Shown here: positions 25,231-36,303 of the stretch, in pieces
Layout of the letters: each line of letters begins with the position of its first letter
How positions within the stretch are numbered: position 1 is the first letter of the stretch
From: Eutypa lata
Taxonomy: Eukaryota > Ascomycota > Sordariomycetes > Xylariales > Diatrypaceae
Reading direction: 5' to 3'
Length of the DNA stretch: 64,000 nucleotides
NCBI GenBank assembly: GCA_022661535.1
Contig: JAKULF010000001.1
Coordinates: forward strand, 1,364,001-1,428,000
The notes under the pieces: model-generated
Told to the model about the DNA's origin: nothing
Databases searched by the model: none
What the model saw: only the letters and a program-made list of their open reading frames with translations
Made by a program: the position numbers and the translations under genes

Positions 25231-26775
25231 TTTGATCCGAGTGTGTGCTTGCTTGCTGGCTTGCTTGGTGTATCTTGTCTGGGATTTAGGTAGGAGGAAA
25301 GAAGTGAAGTGAAGTGAAGAGGGAGGAAGTTGACAGGACCGGAAACGGCGGATGTTAGCTCTTTAAGCTGTTTAGGATGCCTCCTTTTTTCATCACTTAT
25401 ACGAATACCTAAGTAAGTATGCAGGGTCATGAAAGGAGATTTCAGTGCCACCCTAACGTCGTCGTCGACTGTCCGGGGAAATCCCCTGCAAAACGGTGAC
25501 GAAAGCTCCATAGAGAAACGATCGTCACGGTCGTGAGCCTGTGGATCACCTCACCTGGTGAATGGTCCGTTCAGCTTCGCTCTGCATCGGGCGCCCGTCG
25601 TTTTTCGGCATCATATCCTCCAGGAGCCTAGTGGTCCGCATGTGCCGGTAGGGCTAACTATGCTGCTATGTAACTAGTAAGTTTGGTGGGGTGGGGTGGA
25701 AGGGAAACCCTCCAGCCCCTGTTCATTTCGTCCCGCGATTGGTGGAATCACGCCGTCGTCTTAGCTTCCGGGCTTGCTAATCTATGGGAAACCGGAGCGT
25801 CGCGGGCGGACTCGAACACAACCGCAATCGAAGTTTTTGTTTCGATTCATGACATGACATCCGCGGGTCCGTTTTATAACCAGAAAAGTTCTAGTGCGGC
25901 CTTCATTCGCAAGCTAGAAATAGCCCTACTTACTTACATACGATGGGAAAACAAAACTACAGGAGGTGGATTGGCGCAGTTTTGTTTTTCTTCTCCATAT
26001 TCTTTAGCTCCTGCTGTAATGAACTAGAGCTCTAACGATCGGTCAATATTCGCCGCCGTCTGTTTTCCTTTTATATCTTGCCTCTTGGGACGTCATCCTG
26101 TTTGAGATTTCCAAGTACCTAAGTATGAGAACGAGGCTTGCAGCGCAGAATTGGAATAAAGATATGTGACTACCTTCAGACTGGATGTAGTTGAAGAAAT
26201 CAATAGCTTTCTGTCGTCTTGAGTTTAAGGTTCATAGTTAGGATGTTTGCTAAATTCAGACGTAATTCGGCACGGTCCATCAAATGTCAACCATTGACTT
26301 CGGCAGGAATTCATCGACATTGAATTCGGGTCAGCCAAGCTATTAACTAGAAAAACAGTGAGTTATATTAGTCGTCATGATTCTACTATAGGTAATATCA
26401 AATGCTATTGTTGCTATCACCTAGGAGAGGTAAGTAGTTAGGTTCATACCACCTTATTCACCTAACTGAGTATTTTAGTTCTACGAAACACCCCCGGCTA
26501 GAAGATCGCAAGAGCCTCGGCTTCTCCGTTGTGCAACTCCAATTCCCCCCACTTTGTTTAGCGCAACTTCCCCAGATCAGCCTCCAACCAACCCATGACG
26601 GGAAGCTGTTTAGTTAGTTAATGGTGAGCGGTCAATTAACGACGAAATTCCTTAACTACATGAACTGTGAAGACGACGGATAGAAGTAATGTGCTTAGAT
26701 GTGACTTCTTCTATTCCCTTACCTTTTCCTCCCACATCGTATGATATCACCACCATACAATAAATACACATAAAC
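25231..26775. other. Divergent intergenic region, GH12 / SDR
   Basis: A 1.5-kb bidirectional upstream region, with no convincing gene. An open frame at 25683-26027 lacks family signal. It holds the motif group near 25652-25696 described separately. Confidence 0.6.
25652..25696. promoter_or_regulatory. Candidate XlnR and paired CreA sites upstream of GH12
   Basis: GGCTAA at 25652-25657 matches the core bound by the cellulase/xylanase activator XlnR/Xyr1. Two GTGGGG boxes at 25686-25691 and 25691-25696 match the CreA carbon-repressor consensus SYGGRG. They lie about 420-470 bp upstream of the GH12 start. Both motifs are short and occur by chance, so the support is only positional. Confidence 0.3.
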
Positions 26776-27069
26776 ATGTCCGACCAAGCGAGGGAGAGAA
26801 TCCAGGCACTGGGAAACCAGCTATCGCCGGGTAACAACAACAACAACAACACTTCCTCCGAGAATGCTCTCCCGCCCATCCAGAAAGTCGCGGGTAAATC
26901 GGCCGGCCCGCGGGTCGAGGGCAAGGTCATCATCATAACCGGTGTGTTAACCCATCTATTGCGCGTACTTTTCATCCCCGTGATTCCATCCATCCATTCA
27001 GTTGGAGGGACTCTTACCTAACTACGTATCATTGTGGTATGAAAATCACACACACATATATATGTGTGT

Positions 27070-27113
<44 letters not shown>

Positions 27114-28142
27114 GTAAAAGCCAGCCAACCAACCACAAACACAAAAAAACCCCAACCAGCTAACAGTTACGTCCCCCATTAATAAAAAAAAAGGCGCCAA
27201 CTCGCCCCTGGGCATCGGCCGCGCAGCAGCGCACCAGTTCGCGGAGAACGGGGCGCGCGCGGTCTACATCTGCGACCTCGACGCGACGCACCTGGAGGCG
27301 CACGGGCGGGAGATCGCCTCGCGGTTCCCCGGAGTCGAGGTGCACGCGCGGCGGCTGGACGCGGCGGACGAGGCCGGGGTGCGGGACCTGGTCGCCGACG
27401 CCGTGGCGCGGTACGGGCGGCTCGACGTCTTCTTCGCGAACGCCGGCGTCGTGGGACCCCTGCGGGTCTTCGGCGACTTCACCAAGGCCGAGTTCCTGGG
27501 CGTGCTGGATACGAATGTTACGAGGTAGGTGGTGCGATGTGTGGGGCGTGTTTCTTTCTTCTTCTTCTCTCTCTCTCTCTCTCCTTTTTTAAAATTTTTT
27601 TTATTAGAAGACAAGAAACAGCAAAATCATATATTACGTACCTATGCTAACCTCCCCCTCTCTTCCCCCTTCCCCCCTAAAACAGCGTATTCCTAGCCGC
27701 CAAATACGCCGCCCCAGCCATGCAGCGCACCTCGTCCAGCAAGCCCATCCCCTCGGGGAGCATCATCGCGACGGCGTCGGTAGCGGGACTGCGGTCGAAC
27801 GCGGGGACGACGCCCTACGCGGCCTCGAAGGCGGCCGTGATATCGATCGCGCAGACGGCGGCGTACCAGCTGGCGGGGACCAACGTGCGCGTCAACGCCA
27901 TCTGTCCCGGGCTGATCGAGACGGGGATGACGGCGCCGACGTTCGAGGCGGCGCGGGCGAGGGGCTCCGAGGCCAAGATAGGGCAGCTGAACCCGGCGCG
28001 GCGCGGCGGGCGCGCCGACGAGGTCGCCCGCGTGGCGCTGTTCCTGGGCAGCGAGGAGGCCAGCTACGTCAATGGGCAGGCGTGGGCTGTCGATGGGGGG
28101 TTGAGCGCTGGGCATCCGTTCGTGCCGGGGAAGATGGCTTGA
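26776..28142 (+). CDS. Short-chain dehydrogenase/reductase (SDR)
   Basis: Predicted 317-aa NAD(P)-dependent oxidoreductase of the classical SDR type. Three exons: 26776-26941, 27194-27524 and 27686-28142, with introns of 252 nt (phase 1) and 161 nt (phase 2). After a 50-residue Asn/Ser-rich leader comes the cofactor loop [14 protein letters not shown], a two-residue-longer variant of TGxxxGxG. Further motifs are NAG in FFANAGVVG, the catalytic Ser in IIATASVAG and YAASK as the YxxxK active site, then [12 protein letters not shown] and the C-terminal [13 protein letters not shown]. The layout fits a soluble tetrameric dehydrogenase; the substrate is unknown. Coding exons are very GC-rich, whereas both introns carry long simple repeats. 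Start: the only ATG giving an open frame into exon 1. Confidence 0.92.
27046..27108. repeat. (CA)n(TA)n(TG)n palindrome followed by (CT)n
   Basis: Inside the first SDR intron, alternating CA, then TA, then TG units form a perfect palindrome at about 27046-27072. It is followed directly by a CT dinucleotide run of roughly 18 units ending at 27108. Confidence 0.95.
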
Positions 28143-29080
28143 GAGGGGGGGGAGGGGATGAGGGAGAGGAAGAACAGGGGAAACGTGGACAGGACTACCT
28201 ATATGTATGTATCTTGTCAATCGGCTATATCTATATATATAGCAACAATACCTACATACCTACTTACACAATGTAGTTACAAGAACTAAACAAGGCGAGG
28301 CCAATCACTTCCTTTCCAGCACGAGCTCCTACTCGGTTCAATTGGAACTAGCTAGATATTGGCAAAGAAACAAAACAGGCCTTCAAATGGCTACTTAGTG
28401 ATTCATCACCTAGCTTCAAGTCACAGTGCTCCGATCTTTGTATTTTCAGTACACATCAGTACGAAACCGTCTTGTCAGCATGTCTCTTCAGACCTCGGTA
28501 GTATTGTATAGAAATAAGGAATTCGTATTCATCCGGAGCACATCAGGATCGAGGGGAGTTTTCGTGAACTAAGTGAACTTTGTCTATAATTATACAACCT
28601 CCACATGGTAGTATCGCCTCCTGCCTCCTGATACTAGCTTTCTAGGCTCTATGCTTGTTCTAGACGTACGTGAGACCAGACATCTGTTCTTTTTGCTCTT
28701 CGTTGCGCAGACGGAAAAAGCCCAGGGACTTAAAAAAGCATGAGATGTTTCTTCTTTTCCAAATATGCCATTCTTTCTCTCGGGGACTCCCGTGGACAAA
28801 TGACACAACATTTGCCCGGGTAGGAGTCCGCGAAATCCAGTTTCCGATACCGCCCTGTCTAAATGCAACACAGAAAAATAAAGATTCACATAAAAAGCAG
28901 CTTTGCCCGAGGGAATCTCATGCTCAAGCTGCCCCCAAGTTTCATAAACGGCCATCGCCCTCCTCCACATACGCCCCAATCAACGCTATGCAACGAAAAC
29001 TAGATGCATGGGGGGGAAGTTGTCGTTTCATTTGTCCGTTATTACATCCTCCACCTTCCATTTATCGGAGGGGAATCCGC
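28143..29080. other. Convergent intergenic region, SDR / phosphate carrier
   Basis: No gene is supported in this 0.9-kb stretch between two convergent genes. It should contain both 3' UTRs. Confidence 0.6.
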
Positions 29081-30491
29081 TTATTTGCCGATCTCAACGC
29101 CACCTATATTACGTTCACGAGTCAGTGAATGTTGCACTGAAGATATACCAGGGGCTCACAGAAGCTCTGGAGGTTTCTCGAGGACATGGCCGAAGATTGG
29201 AACCAATCTGAAGCCAAGGCTCCAAAAGCAAGCTGTAAAGGGAAATAAAGGGGTTTAAATTCTTACCAGTAGCGCCAAGTGCCTTCTTGATATCACCGTA
29301 GATGGCGAACTGACCGGCCGTCAAGGTACCGACCATGACAAGACGGGCACCGATACCGGTGTAAGAGCCACGGAGACCAAGCTCCTTGGCAATCTTGACC
29401 AGACGGCTGGTGGTGCTCTCACCGGGGAGACCCTTGGACTTGTTGATCTTGGACAGCATGGTGTCGGCGGGCTGGGAGACGATGGCGGCAGCGAAACCGG
29501 CAATCAAACCGGCGCCCAAGTTGACGGTGGTCTGCATACCGTCGGAGAGGGTGTTCTTGGGGTAGCTGCGGTAGATGGTCTCGGCGGCCTTCTCGTAGAC
29601 GACGAACTTGGCCATGGTGTAGGGGATCCTATTCGCATCAGTCAGCAACGCTGTCATCATCATTGACACACACACACACAAGACGCAAAATAGTCGTCTA
29701 ACTAGTAGTAGCTACTAAAACCTGCGACTGGCGGTGACTTACTGCTTGAAGAGGATAGGGCCGAAACCGGCGTAGAAAGCAGCAGCACCCTCGTTCTTCA
29801 GGATCTTGCTGAAACCACCGATAAGGCCGTTGGCGTATGTGGGCTCGGAGACGAGACGGATACGGGTGGCCTCGAGGGGGCAGAGGGCAATATCGGCAAA
29901 GAACTCGGCGGCGGCGGACGAGGCGAGGTAGACACCGGTCCGGTAGTTGGTGGCATTCTCGACGCCGACCAGGTTGATGGACTGCTGCTTGAAGAACTCG
30001 TATCCACCGAACTTGAAGGCACCCTGGAGGAAGTAACCGGCGAAGGTAGGGCCGGCACCGGTCAGGAGAGCGCCGGCACCCTCGTTCGCGATGACCTTGC
30101 GGAAGCCGCCGATCATACCATTGTTGTAGGTAGCAGGGTCGAGCTGGATTCTCGTCTTGACGCTATACAGAACATAATTGTTAGTTTGGTTACGCTTTCT
30201 TCCCCCTTGAATTCAAATGCCGAGCCCATCGAGAATCGGCCACTAGTCGCGATGGGCCGTCCAAGCTTGGCAAAGAAACAGTAAAAAAAGGCACAGAAAA
30301 TATTTCTAGTCGAAAAACTAAAGGCGAACGTACACATCGACGGGCGTAAGACCACCGTGGGTGACGGAACAGCAGATAGCACCAGCAAGGGCGAATCTGG
30401 AGTAAAGAGCGACACCGCTGAGCTGGCCAGGGGCTTTGGCTTCGGCCACACGAGCGGCAGCATCGACCTTATCCTTAGCTTCGGAAGCCAT
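29081..30491 (-). CDS. MIR1: Mitochondrial phosphate carrier
   Basis: Predicted 320-aa carrier of the mitochondrial inner membrane that imports inorganic phosphate with protons (or exchanges it for hydroxide) for ATP synthesis. Four exons: 30491-30334, 30162-29743, 29628-29267 and 29103-29081, separated by introns of 171, 114 and 163 nt. All three solute-carrier repeats show their signature: [26 protein letters not shown] and [14 protein letters not shown], the set typical of phosphate carriers. The last exon is only 23 nt and restores the conserved C-terminus GATGGVEIGK. Reading through the third intron gives a longer, unrelated tail of 35-40 residues, so splicing there decides the protein end. 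Start: ATG at 30491, after an A-rich leader. Confidence 0.93.
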
Positions 30492-33098
30492 TGCGACGAC
30501 GTTGAAAGATTTTAAAAAGGGAGGGGAAAAAACAAAGATTGAAAAACTGAGTGGAGAGGTGAGAGAGAAGAATCTATTTAGATTTCTTCTTTTCTAAAAA
30601 AGGAAGCGCAATTGGGCTTTTCCTTGTCAGTTTGAGAAGATAATCGAGCACTGAGGCTTTTTAGAGATGTTGAAAAAAAGAGACAAGAAAAGAGCCAAGG
30701 GCCAGAAAAGGTCGTAGTAGTTAACAATTTTTTTTAGTAATGCATGGAAGTACCTGCGTAGTGTAGTGTTCGGTTCGGGCAGTCGGGTGAAGGCGGGAAC
30801 AGTTTCCACTTTTACATTTTATCTTTTATCTTTTATCTGTCTGTATACCAGCATCCCATCTTGCTTTCTATCTCTTGTCTTTTGTGAGGTCTTTTTGAAG
30901 AATTTTTTAATTTCCAGCAAACTATGAATAAGAGGTACCTGCATCCGACTATACGCAAACATGTACATCTATAGGTATGCAGTACATGGCATAGTATGTA
31001 GTCTGCCGGCAAGGCCTTGAATACACACCTCTCCGATAGCCCGATCGATATCTTAACTCCGTACCCCATCATATTCGTCCCAGGTTGAATCTACAGCCAA
31101 TCATATTGTAGGAAATCCGATTTGACCACTAGAAATTGTTAAACGGGACCACATGTCTAGTTGCATTTAGCCCGTTGGTTGGTGGTCCCTTTCAAGATGT
31201 TCCAGCTTCGTCACACCCTGTTATCACCGACCTTAAAATAGATTAAGATGTCTTTACTTGCGCGAAAAGAGGATTGTATGAAGCAAATTATGTACCGTAG
31301 TTTCTAGTGTTAGCGGTAGGATGTCAGATTCTCACCAGATGATTTGAAGAATAGATGCTGGGTCATTTTGATCCGCAATTCAGTGGCGAAATGTGCAAGA
31401 TAACACTGGCGCCATCTTCTAGCATCACTTGCCATATCTCATACAATGCATCCTTTCTCAAGATGAGCGGGTGGTCTTTTAGAACTGGCACTCTATGAGA
31501 CAGCTATTCCGCAATATAGTAAGGGGTTCATTCATCACCCACCACGTTGCTCTCTTAGGCTTGGGTGGTTTGACGTCCAGAGTCTTACTGCAGTTCGGCA
31601 CAGCTACATAGACATCAAACTTGGTCCCACAAACGTCCACATCAAGATGTCTATCGTGGGGGAGCGGCCATAATGAGAGCTTTACATGCAACCCATACTC
31701 GCTGATTGTCACTCGAGCACTATGGAAGCTATTCGAAGAAATTTGCTGAAATTGAAGGGACTAGAGAAGGCATCTGAGCTACCAGCTACCAACTAACATC
31801 GTACCCATTGTTAAGTAACGATGTTGGCTCAAATCGAAGCTTCCTTCATAAAGACTGATAGCTGTCAGGTTGCAATCCAGCGAGGTAGTATAAAGTAGAG
31901 TTTGATATTCAGTGACACTTGAAATTCCGGACTGGAGTCTCTTAAAAGCCTTGTGCCCTTCCACTTAGAGCAAAGACATGTTCTCTTGTCGTGCTCCTTC
32001 GTGAAGCTCAGGGAATTCGGGGCTACCGGTCTTTGTTGCATATAAATGATGCCTTGCACGGCATAGAAAGTTTAAAGAATGGAGGTTTTGAGATCCAGAG
32101 ATGGCAACCTTTATGCCAGACCAGCGATCCCAAAACGAGTAACACCACGTAACTATTGCCCCTTTAGTTTAAAATAACCTTTGTAAGGGATATCTTTCGG
32201 AAACATTTGCGTTTGAAAAAGTATTAAAAAAACCAAATATTTTACATATAACCAGTAGCTTGGGTACCGTACCCACGTTGCAGGCGGCTAGGAATTTAGG
32301 CTATCACATAACCTGAAGTTTTCCCTTGAGAGTCTCCTGTACATAATAGGTAGAAGCGGACAGGTACCTCAGCTGGCATACAGCTGCATTGGTTATTCAC
32401 TGCAGATCCTTATAGGGGTATAATATAGTGACCTACTTGCGTCCAGTTGTTATGTGATTCCGCCCGGCCAACTTTCTGTGATAGTAATAATTGATATTAG
32501 TAAGAACCGTTGAGCGTCAGCTACAGATTAGCTAGCTAACTCAGGTAGTCTGGCATTACGAAATAATGTAACATGAAGTGTTATTCAATCTCGCCACTAT
32601 AAGCTTTCCCAGGGGGGAATGAGAAAAGCTGAAAAATGAAGTGACTAAGCAGGCGTCCTTGTCCGAAGCCACGTCCCGAGTCCAATCATAGCTGGCGCAC
32701 CTTATAAACACACCGGAGAAAGGTTACCAATCATGCAGGTTGCTGATGTAGTGTTCAATAAAGAGGCCATTCACGAAGTTCTCCAACCTGGTCTTAGTCA
32801 CTAACAATAGTCACCATAGCACGCCGAACGGAAGATATCTTGTGCAGGCTTATTAGTCCCCAGGAATTAAAACCCGAAGTAAAGCCCAGCGAGGAGAGGG
32901 AGAGAGAGAGAAAGAGAGAGAAGAAAAGCATAAATAGTTGCACATACCTCCATCAAAGTAGAACTCATAAGCGTGCACAAGCAGCCTACTTCACTTCCGA
33001 CACAAACTGAGAGGTTCTAGCGACTCCCTCCCCATTGTCATTTTCACGCTTTTTTTAGAAATAGTAGCACCAGCATCCTGATTAGCCACCCCTTCACT
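30492..33098. other. Gene-poor region upstream of the phosphate carrier
   Basis: A 2.6-kb region without a supportable gene. The first 350 bases are the carrier promoter, with T- and A-rich tracts. On the minus strand near 31500-31370 a frame encodes HRVPVLKDHPLILRKDALYE and continues without stops for about 40 codons, flanked by stops; it could be a coding remnant but no family was recognised. A GA-rich tract lies at about 32890-32925, in the leader of the next gene. Confidence 0.5.
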
Positions 33099-33854
33099 AT
33101 GAAGATCATCCAAGCGTTCTCCGTCGCTGCTTGCGGTTTCCCTACTCTCGCTTTTGCTACCCCGGCCCCGGCTGAGGCTATGGGCAAAGACCTGATCGCA
33201 TCAGGCGTGATCGCGAAGCCGGAGCTAAACGCCCGCACGATCATCGGCCTCTGTAAGTGGGAACCCAACCTAAAACGAATCAAAGTCCCAATTCCCTAAA
33301 GAGAATAGATATATTGCTTCTACTAGTGCCAAGTAACTAACACCTGTGTTTTAATTTGGGAATAGTCCGCAACGATCCGCGTTATGAGGGCTCCGCCATA
33401 TTCTTGGAGGTGGAGACTTTGTCTACCTGTTGTAAGTCCTACGCGCGAACAACGGCGACGGCGACGGCAAAAGCCAGATGAATACATCTGTATATTCATA
33501 TCTGTACTTACCAAGGGCCATTCAATGTTAACTTCTTAAAAAAGACAACCTCCCGCAAGAGTTTATCGATCAAGCGAGCTCCTACCTGGACCTCCAGACC
33601 ACCCCCGGCAGATACGCGTGCGACTTCTACGAGTACGTGAAACGCCCAGCCTGCCTTTAGGCAAGCCTCGGAATCATTCATTTCTCTTAAAAGCTGACCG
33701 TCATATGCTTAACTTCTCTAGTAATACCGATTGTAATTCCGACGAGCCTGTTCTCACCCATGTCACTTATGACATCGAAGACTTCAGGAACATTCCAGTT
33801 GCAGGAGGTACCTGGGACGACCGTGTCGCTTCGTACATGTGTTACGAAGGTTAG
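33099..33854 (+). CDS. Small secreted protein, beta/gamma-crystallin-like
   Basis: Predicted 146-aa secreted protein of unknown function in four exons: 33099-33252, 33366-33431, 33545-33632 and 33722-33854. Introns are 113, 113 and 89 nt, with donors GTAAGT, GTAAGT and GTACGT. A signal peptide covers about residues 1-25 (MKIIQAFSVAACGFPTLAFA). The mature part has four cysteines in the arrangement C-YNLPQEF, ACDFYDNTDC and YMCYEG. The spacing, with Ser/Tyr-rich strands ending ASSYL and DDRVASYMC, resembles fungal secreted proteins with a beta/gamma-crystallin-like fold; this is an inference from pattern. All joins keep frame, which supports the gene. It opens the accessory island at 33-38.6 kb. 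Confidence 0.72.
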
Positions 33855-34182
33855 GCGCGAAACGTGGGACGCGATGCAAAAGCAATAGTAGCAGTATTTG
33901 GAGCCGGAGGGGAATGCCGTGTCCGGCCTGGCAGAACTCGCAGAGGAAGGTGGGCTGGAATGGTTTAGCAGATACAGGAATACTGAATGTTCTATTTTGC
34001 AAAGATTTTTACTCCTCGAGTATCTTCAGTCCAATGACAGATTATATCACTTCATCGAAGTTCGTCGCTGGGACAGTGCCAACTTTTCGTAAAGAAATAT
34101 ACGTTCAGCAACGCTGTAAGGGCTTATAGTGTCATTTCTATTCATGTTGGATTAATACTCGGAGACCCTAGCTTATAGTAGG
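33855..34182. other. Intergenic
   Basis: Probable 3' UTR of the secreted-protein gene; nothing else is visible. Confidence 0.5.
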
Positions 34183-34416
34183 CTATCCAAAGGCTTCCCT
34201 TATCTTGTCAGTGAGGGTTACCCGCTCCAGTTCTGACGCGACATCGCTTAGATACACGTAGCATACCATAACTACTGCATAACAGTTGAACATCGAGTTG
34301 ATAGCTTCCCTCAAGTTAGCTCTAGATTCCTTGCCGATATAGCAAGTGTACGAGAGGCGGAATGTTTTAACTAGGGAGGGCCTGAGCTTCAGGGTATCAA
34401 CGTCGACCAAACGCAT
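34183..34416 (-). pseudogene. Truncated HET-domain fragment
   Basis: Open frame of 77 codons that starts like a HET-domain protein (MRLVDVDTLKL). It then jumps to the middle of the domain, with TCYIGKESRANLREAINSMF followed by CYVYLSDV. In intact HET proteins the region between these parts holds the YAILSHTWG motif and the strands after it; that region is missing. The frame stops after LTDKIREAFG, so the rest of the protein is absent too. HET domains mediate heterokaryon incompatibility and regulated cell death in filamentous ascomycetes. Family assignment follows from two conserved blocks in the correct order; the fragment is almost certainly non-functional as a HET protein. Confidence 0.72.
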
Positions 34417-35555
34417 TTTCGTAATAGAGTAGCAGTGTTATTCATTGCAAAATAACCTAGACAAGCAATTAAATATTCAGAGAGTGTTGCTGGACTGGGT
34501 AGACTAATAATTTAAATAATTATGGACTGCAAGTCTCAGGTTAATACAATCACGATTTCGGGGGGTTATTGTATTATTCAAGGGGGCGTATGAAGACTGT
34601 GTATACTATTATAATAGGTGTGAAGAGTTAGGGGTCATTTTACCGGTTTTAGGAAGCTTGATGTATTGTCAGGAATCTAGGTTAGAAATCTAGCTATATA
34701 CGTGCCATTCCGGCTATAAACGCCGGAATGGTGACGTCTGCTACCGAACTCTTCCGTTTGACCTGGTGGCCCTAAGCCATTACTTTGCTATCCCACCAAA
34801 TATCCGATAATAGGCAAATCAATCACAGTAGGAAACAAAGGTTATGTTGTTGTGTATGAGTGCTACTGATTATAATATGGTCAGCTGGTCTCTTTATCAT
34901 TGTCTCTGGACTGCCATAAGCAGGTAGCAAGGACAGGGCAGCGAGTGCAAGATGATAGTTACTTGGGTATGTCCATTAATTATTCGTACATCTGAATTCG
35001 AGCTGCATTGTATTAAAAACAACCAAATACTATTAACTGTCAAAGGTTGCTCTAGTAGGAAGGTCGTTATTAATCTGTCCAAAGTCATTCTAAGATAAAT
35101 ATAAAAATGAGACTCCAATATCACCATCTCCCGGATCCACAATGTGTCATAGGCTATGGAACAAAGATAGGTAATTTGGCACGGACATAGCTGTTGATAC
35201 TTGTGTCACTTGTATTGCCATTAAACTGGGGATGGTGCGGTATCTTCTACCTATTGTTACGGTACTTGCAAATAGGTATACTACCTATACATTCACCACC
35301 TCCAGTTCCTGCCTTAGGGTGTCAATAACATTGAATATTTTAATGCCTGAGAAAATAGAAAACTACCTCATGTAGCCCCGTACCTCCGTGGAGAATCCAC
35401 TACTAAATCTTGTAGTTTGTAATTTCCCATTCACTTACCATACATTCACAATTCCTAAAACATCAACCTCCCGTCTGTCTCCGAAACCAACTGGACCGGC
35501 ATTGTTTTCTCTTATCAACTACAAACACACAGCGAAACAGTACGAAACAAGCAAG
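34417..35555. other. Intergenic, AT-rich
   Basis: No gene is supported. The sequence is AT-rich, consistent with decayed or point-mutated DNA; the last 150 bases are the presumed leader of the CVNH gene. Confidence 0.5.
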
Positions 35556-36303
35556 ATGATGGTCACCACCCTTTTGAGCATCTTCTCTCTGGCCTTCTGG
35601 TCTGTGATGGTTGCATCACAGGATTTGAAATCAAGCCTTGTCACCGCCGTCACCCATGTTGCCTCTGACCACTACCCTACCCCCACCGCCACCGCAGACT
35701 ATGGTGCCTCCGATGTGATTGTCGATCTAGCCACCAATTCATCTATTGACGCTGTTGGTGTCATTCCTCCCGAGAAGGATATCCGCCTTAGCTGTCACGG
35801 TCTCTCCCTCTATCTTTCGAAGAACGAACCGATCACGTATTACCTCATCGGACACTGCGGCGGCGTCTACGACAAGCCTCACGACAATAGGTGCTCATAC
35901 CTGGACTTGGATCTGTAAGCACACCTTCACTACGGCTGCGATGCGCGATACAAAGTAAACAATGACTAACTACCTTTTTCCCAGCTGCTATGTCAACATC
36001 GATGGCAATATCCGTCCCAGCAAGCTCGGAGGTTTCTCTACTCATTGCTATGATTGCACCTATTACACAAGCTCTGGGCGCAACATGCTAAGCTGCAGAT
36101 GCGATGGCGGTCACGACGAGGACCACTTGGTGGACAACACTATCGTTCTGGGTACGTATGCCCTTTACACGAGCAACTCTTGGGGATTTCGGGGCTAATT
36201 TCAATTGTGAACAGACGATATCGTTGGTGTCAAGAACGGCTTTCTAAGCTGTTATGATTATACCAACTTCGAGTGCCCTTATGCAGACGAGCCCCCTTTG
36301 TAA
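35556..36303 (+). CDS. Secreted CVNH (cyanovirin-N homology) protein
   Basis: Predicted 204-aa secreted lectin-like protein. Exons: 35556-35914, 35985-36151 and 36215-36303; introns 70 nt (phase 2) and 63 nt (phase 1). Two Met codons open the frame; a signal peptide follows (LLSIFSLAFWSVMVASQ). A Thr/Pro-rich linker leads to a CVNH domain from about residue 76. Characteristic pieces are LSCHGLSLY, YLDLDLCYVNIDGNIRP, GGFSTHCYDC, LSCRCDGG, then NTIVLDDIVGVKNGFLSC, giving the two-fold repeat typical of the fold. CVNH proteins bind mannose-rich glycans; sugar specificity here is unknown. The domain has more cysteines than most fungal members. The upstream frame is also open to 35388 but reaches no better start. 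The accessory-island location suggests a role in interaction with other organisms or the cell wall. Confidence 0.8.

Noticed and set aside
25683..26027. Open frame of 114 codons upstream of GH12
   Set aside because: No family signal; it overlaps a likely promoter region with regulatory-type motifs.
27644..28276. Long GC-rich frame of 210 codons over the SDR gene
   Set aside because: Shadow of the third SDR exon: the true frame carries NAG-type, YAASK and C-terminal SDR motifs.
28670..29128. Open frame of 152 codons on the plus strand
   Set aside because: Overlaps the terminal exon and 3' UTR of the phosphate carrier on the other strand and shows no domain.
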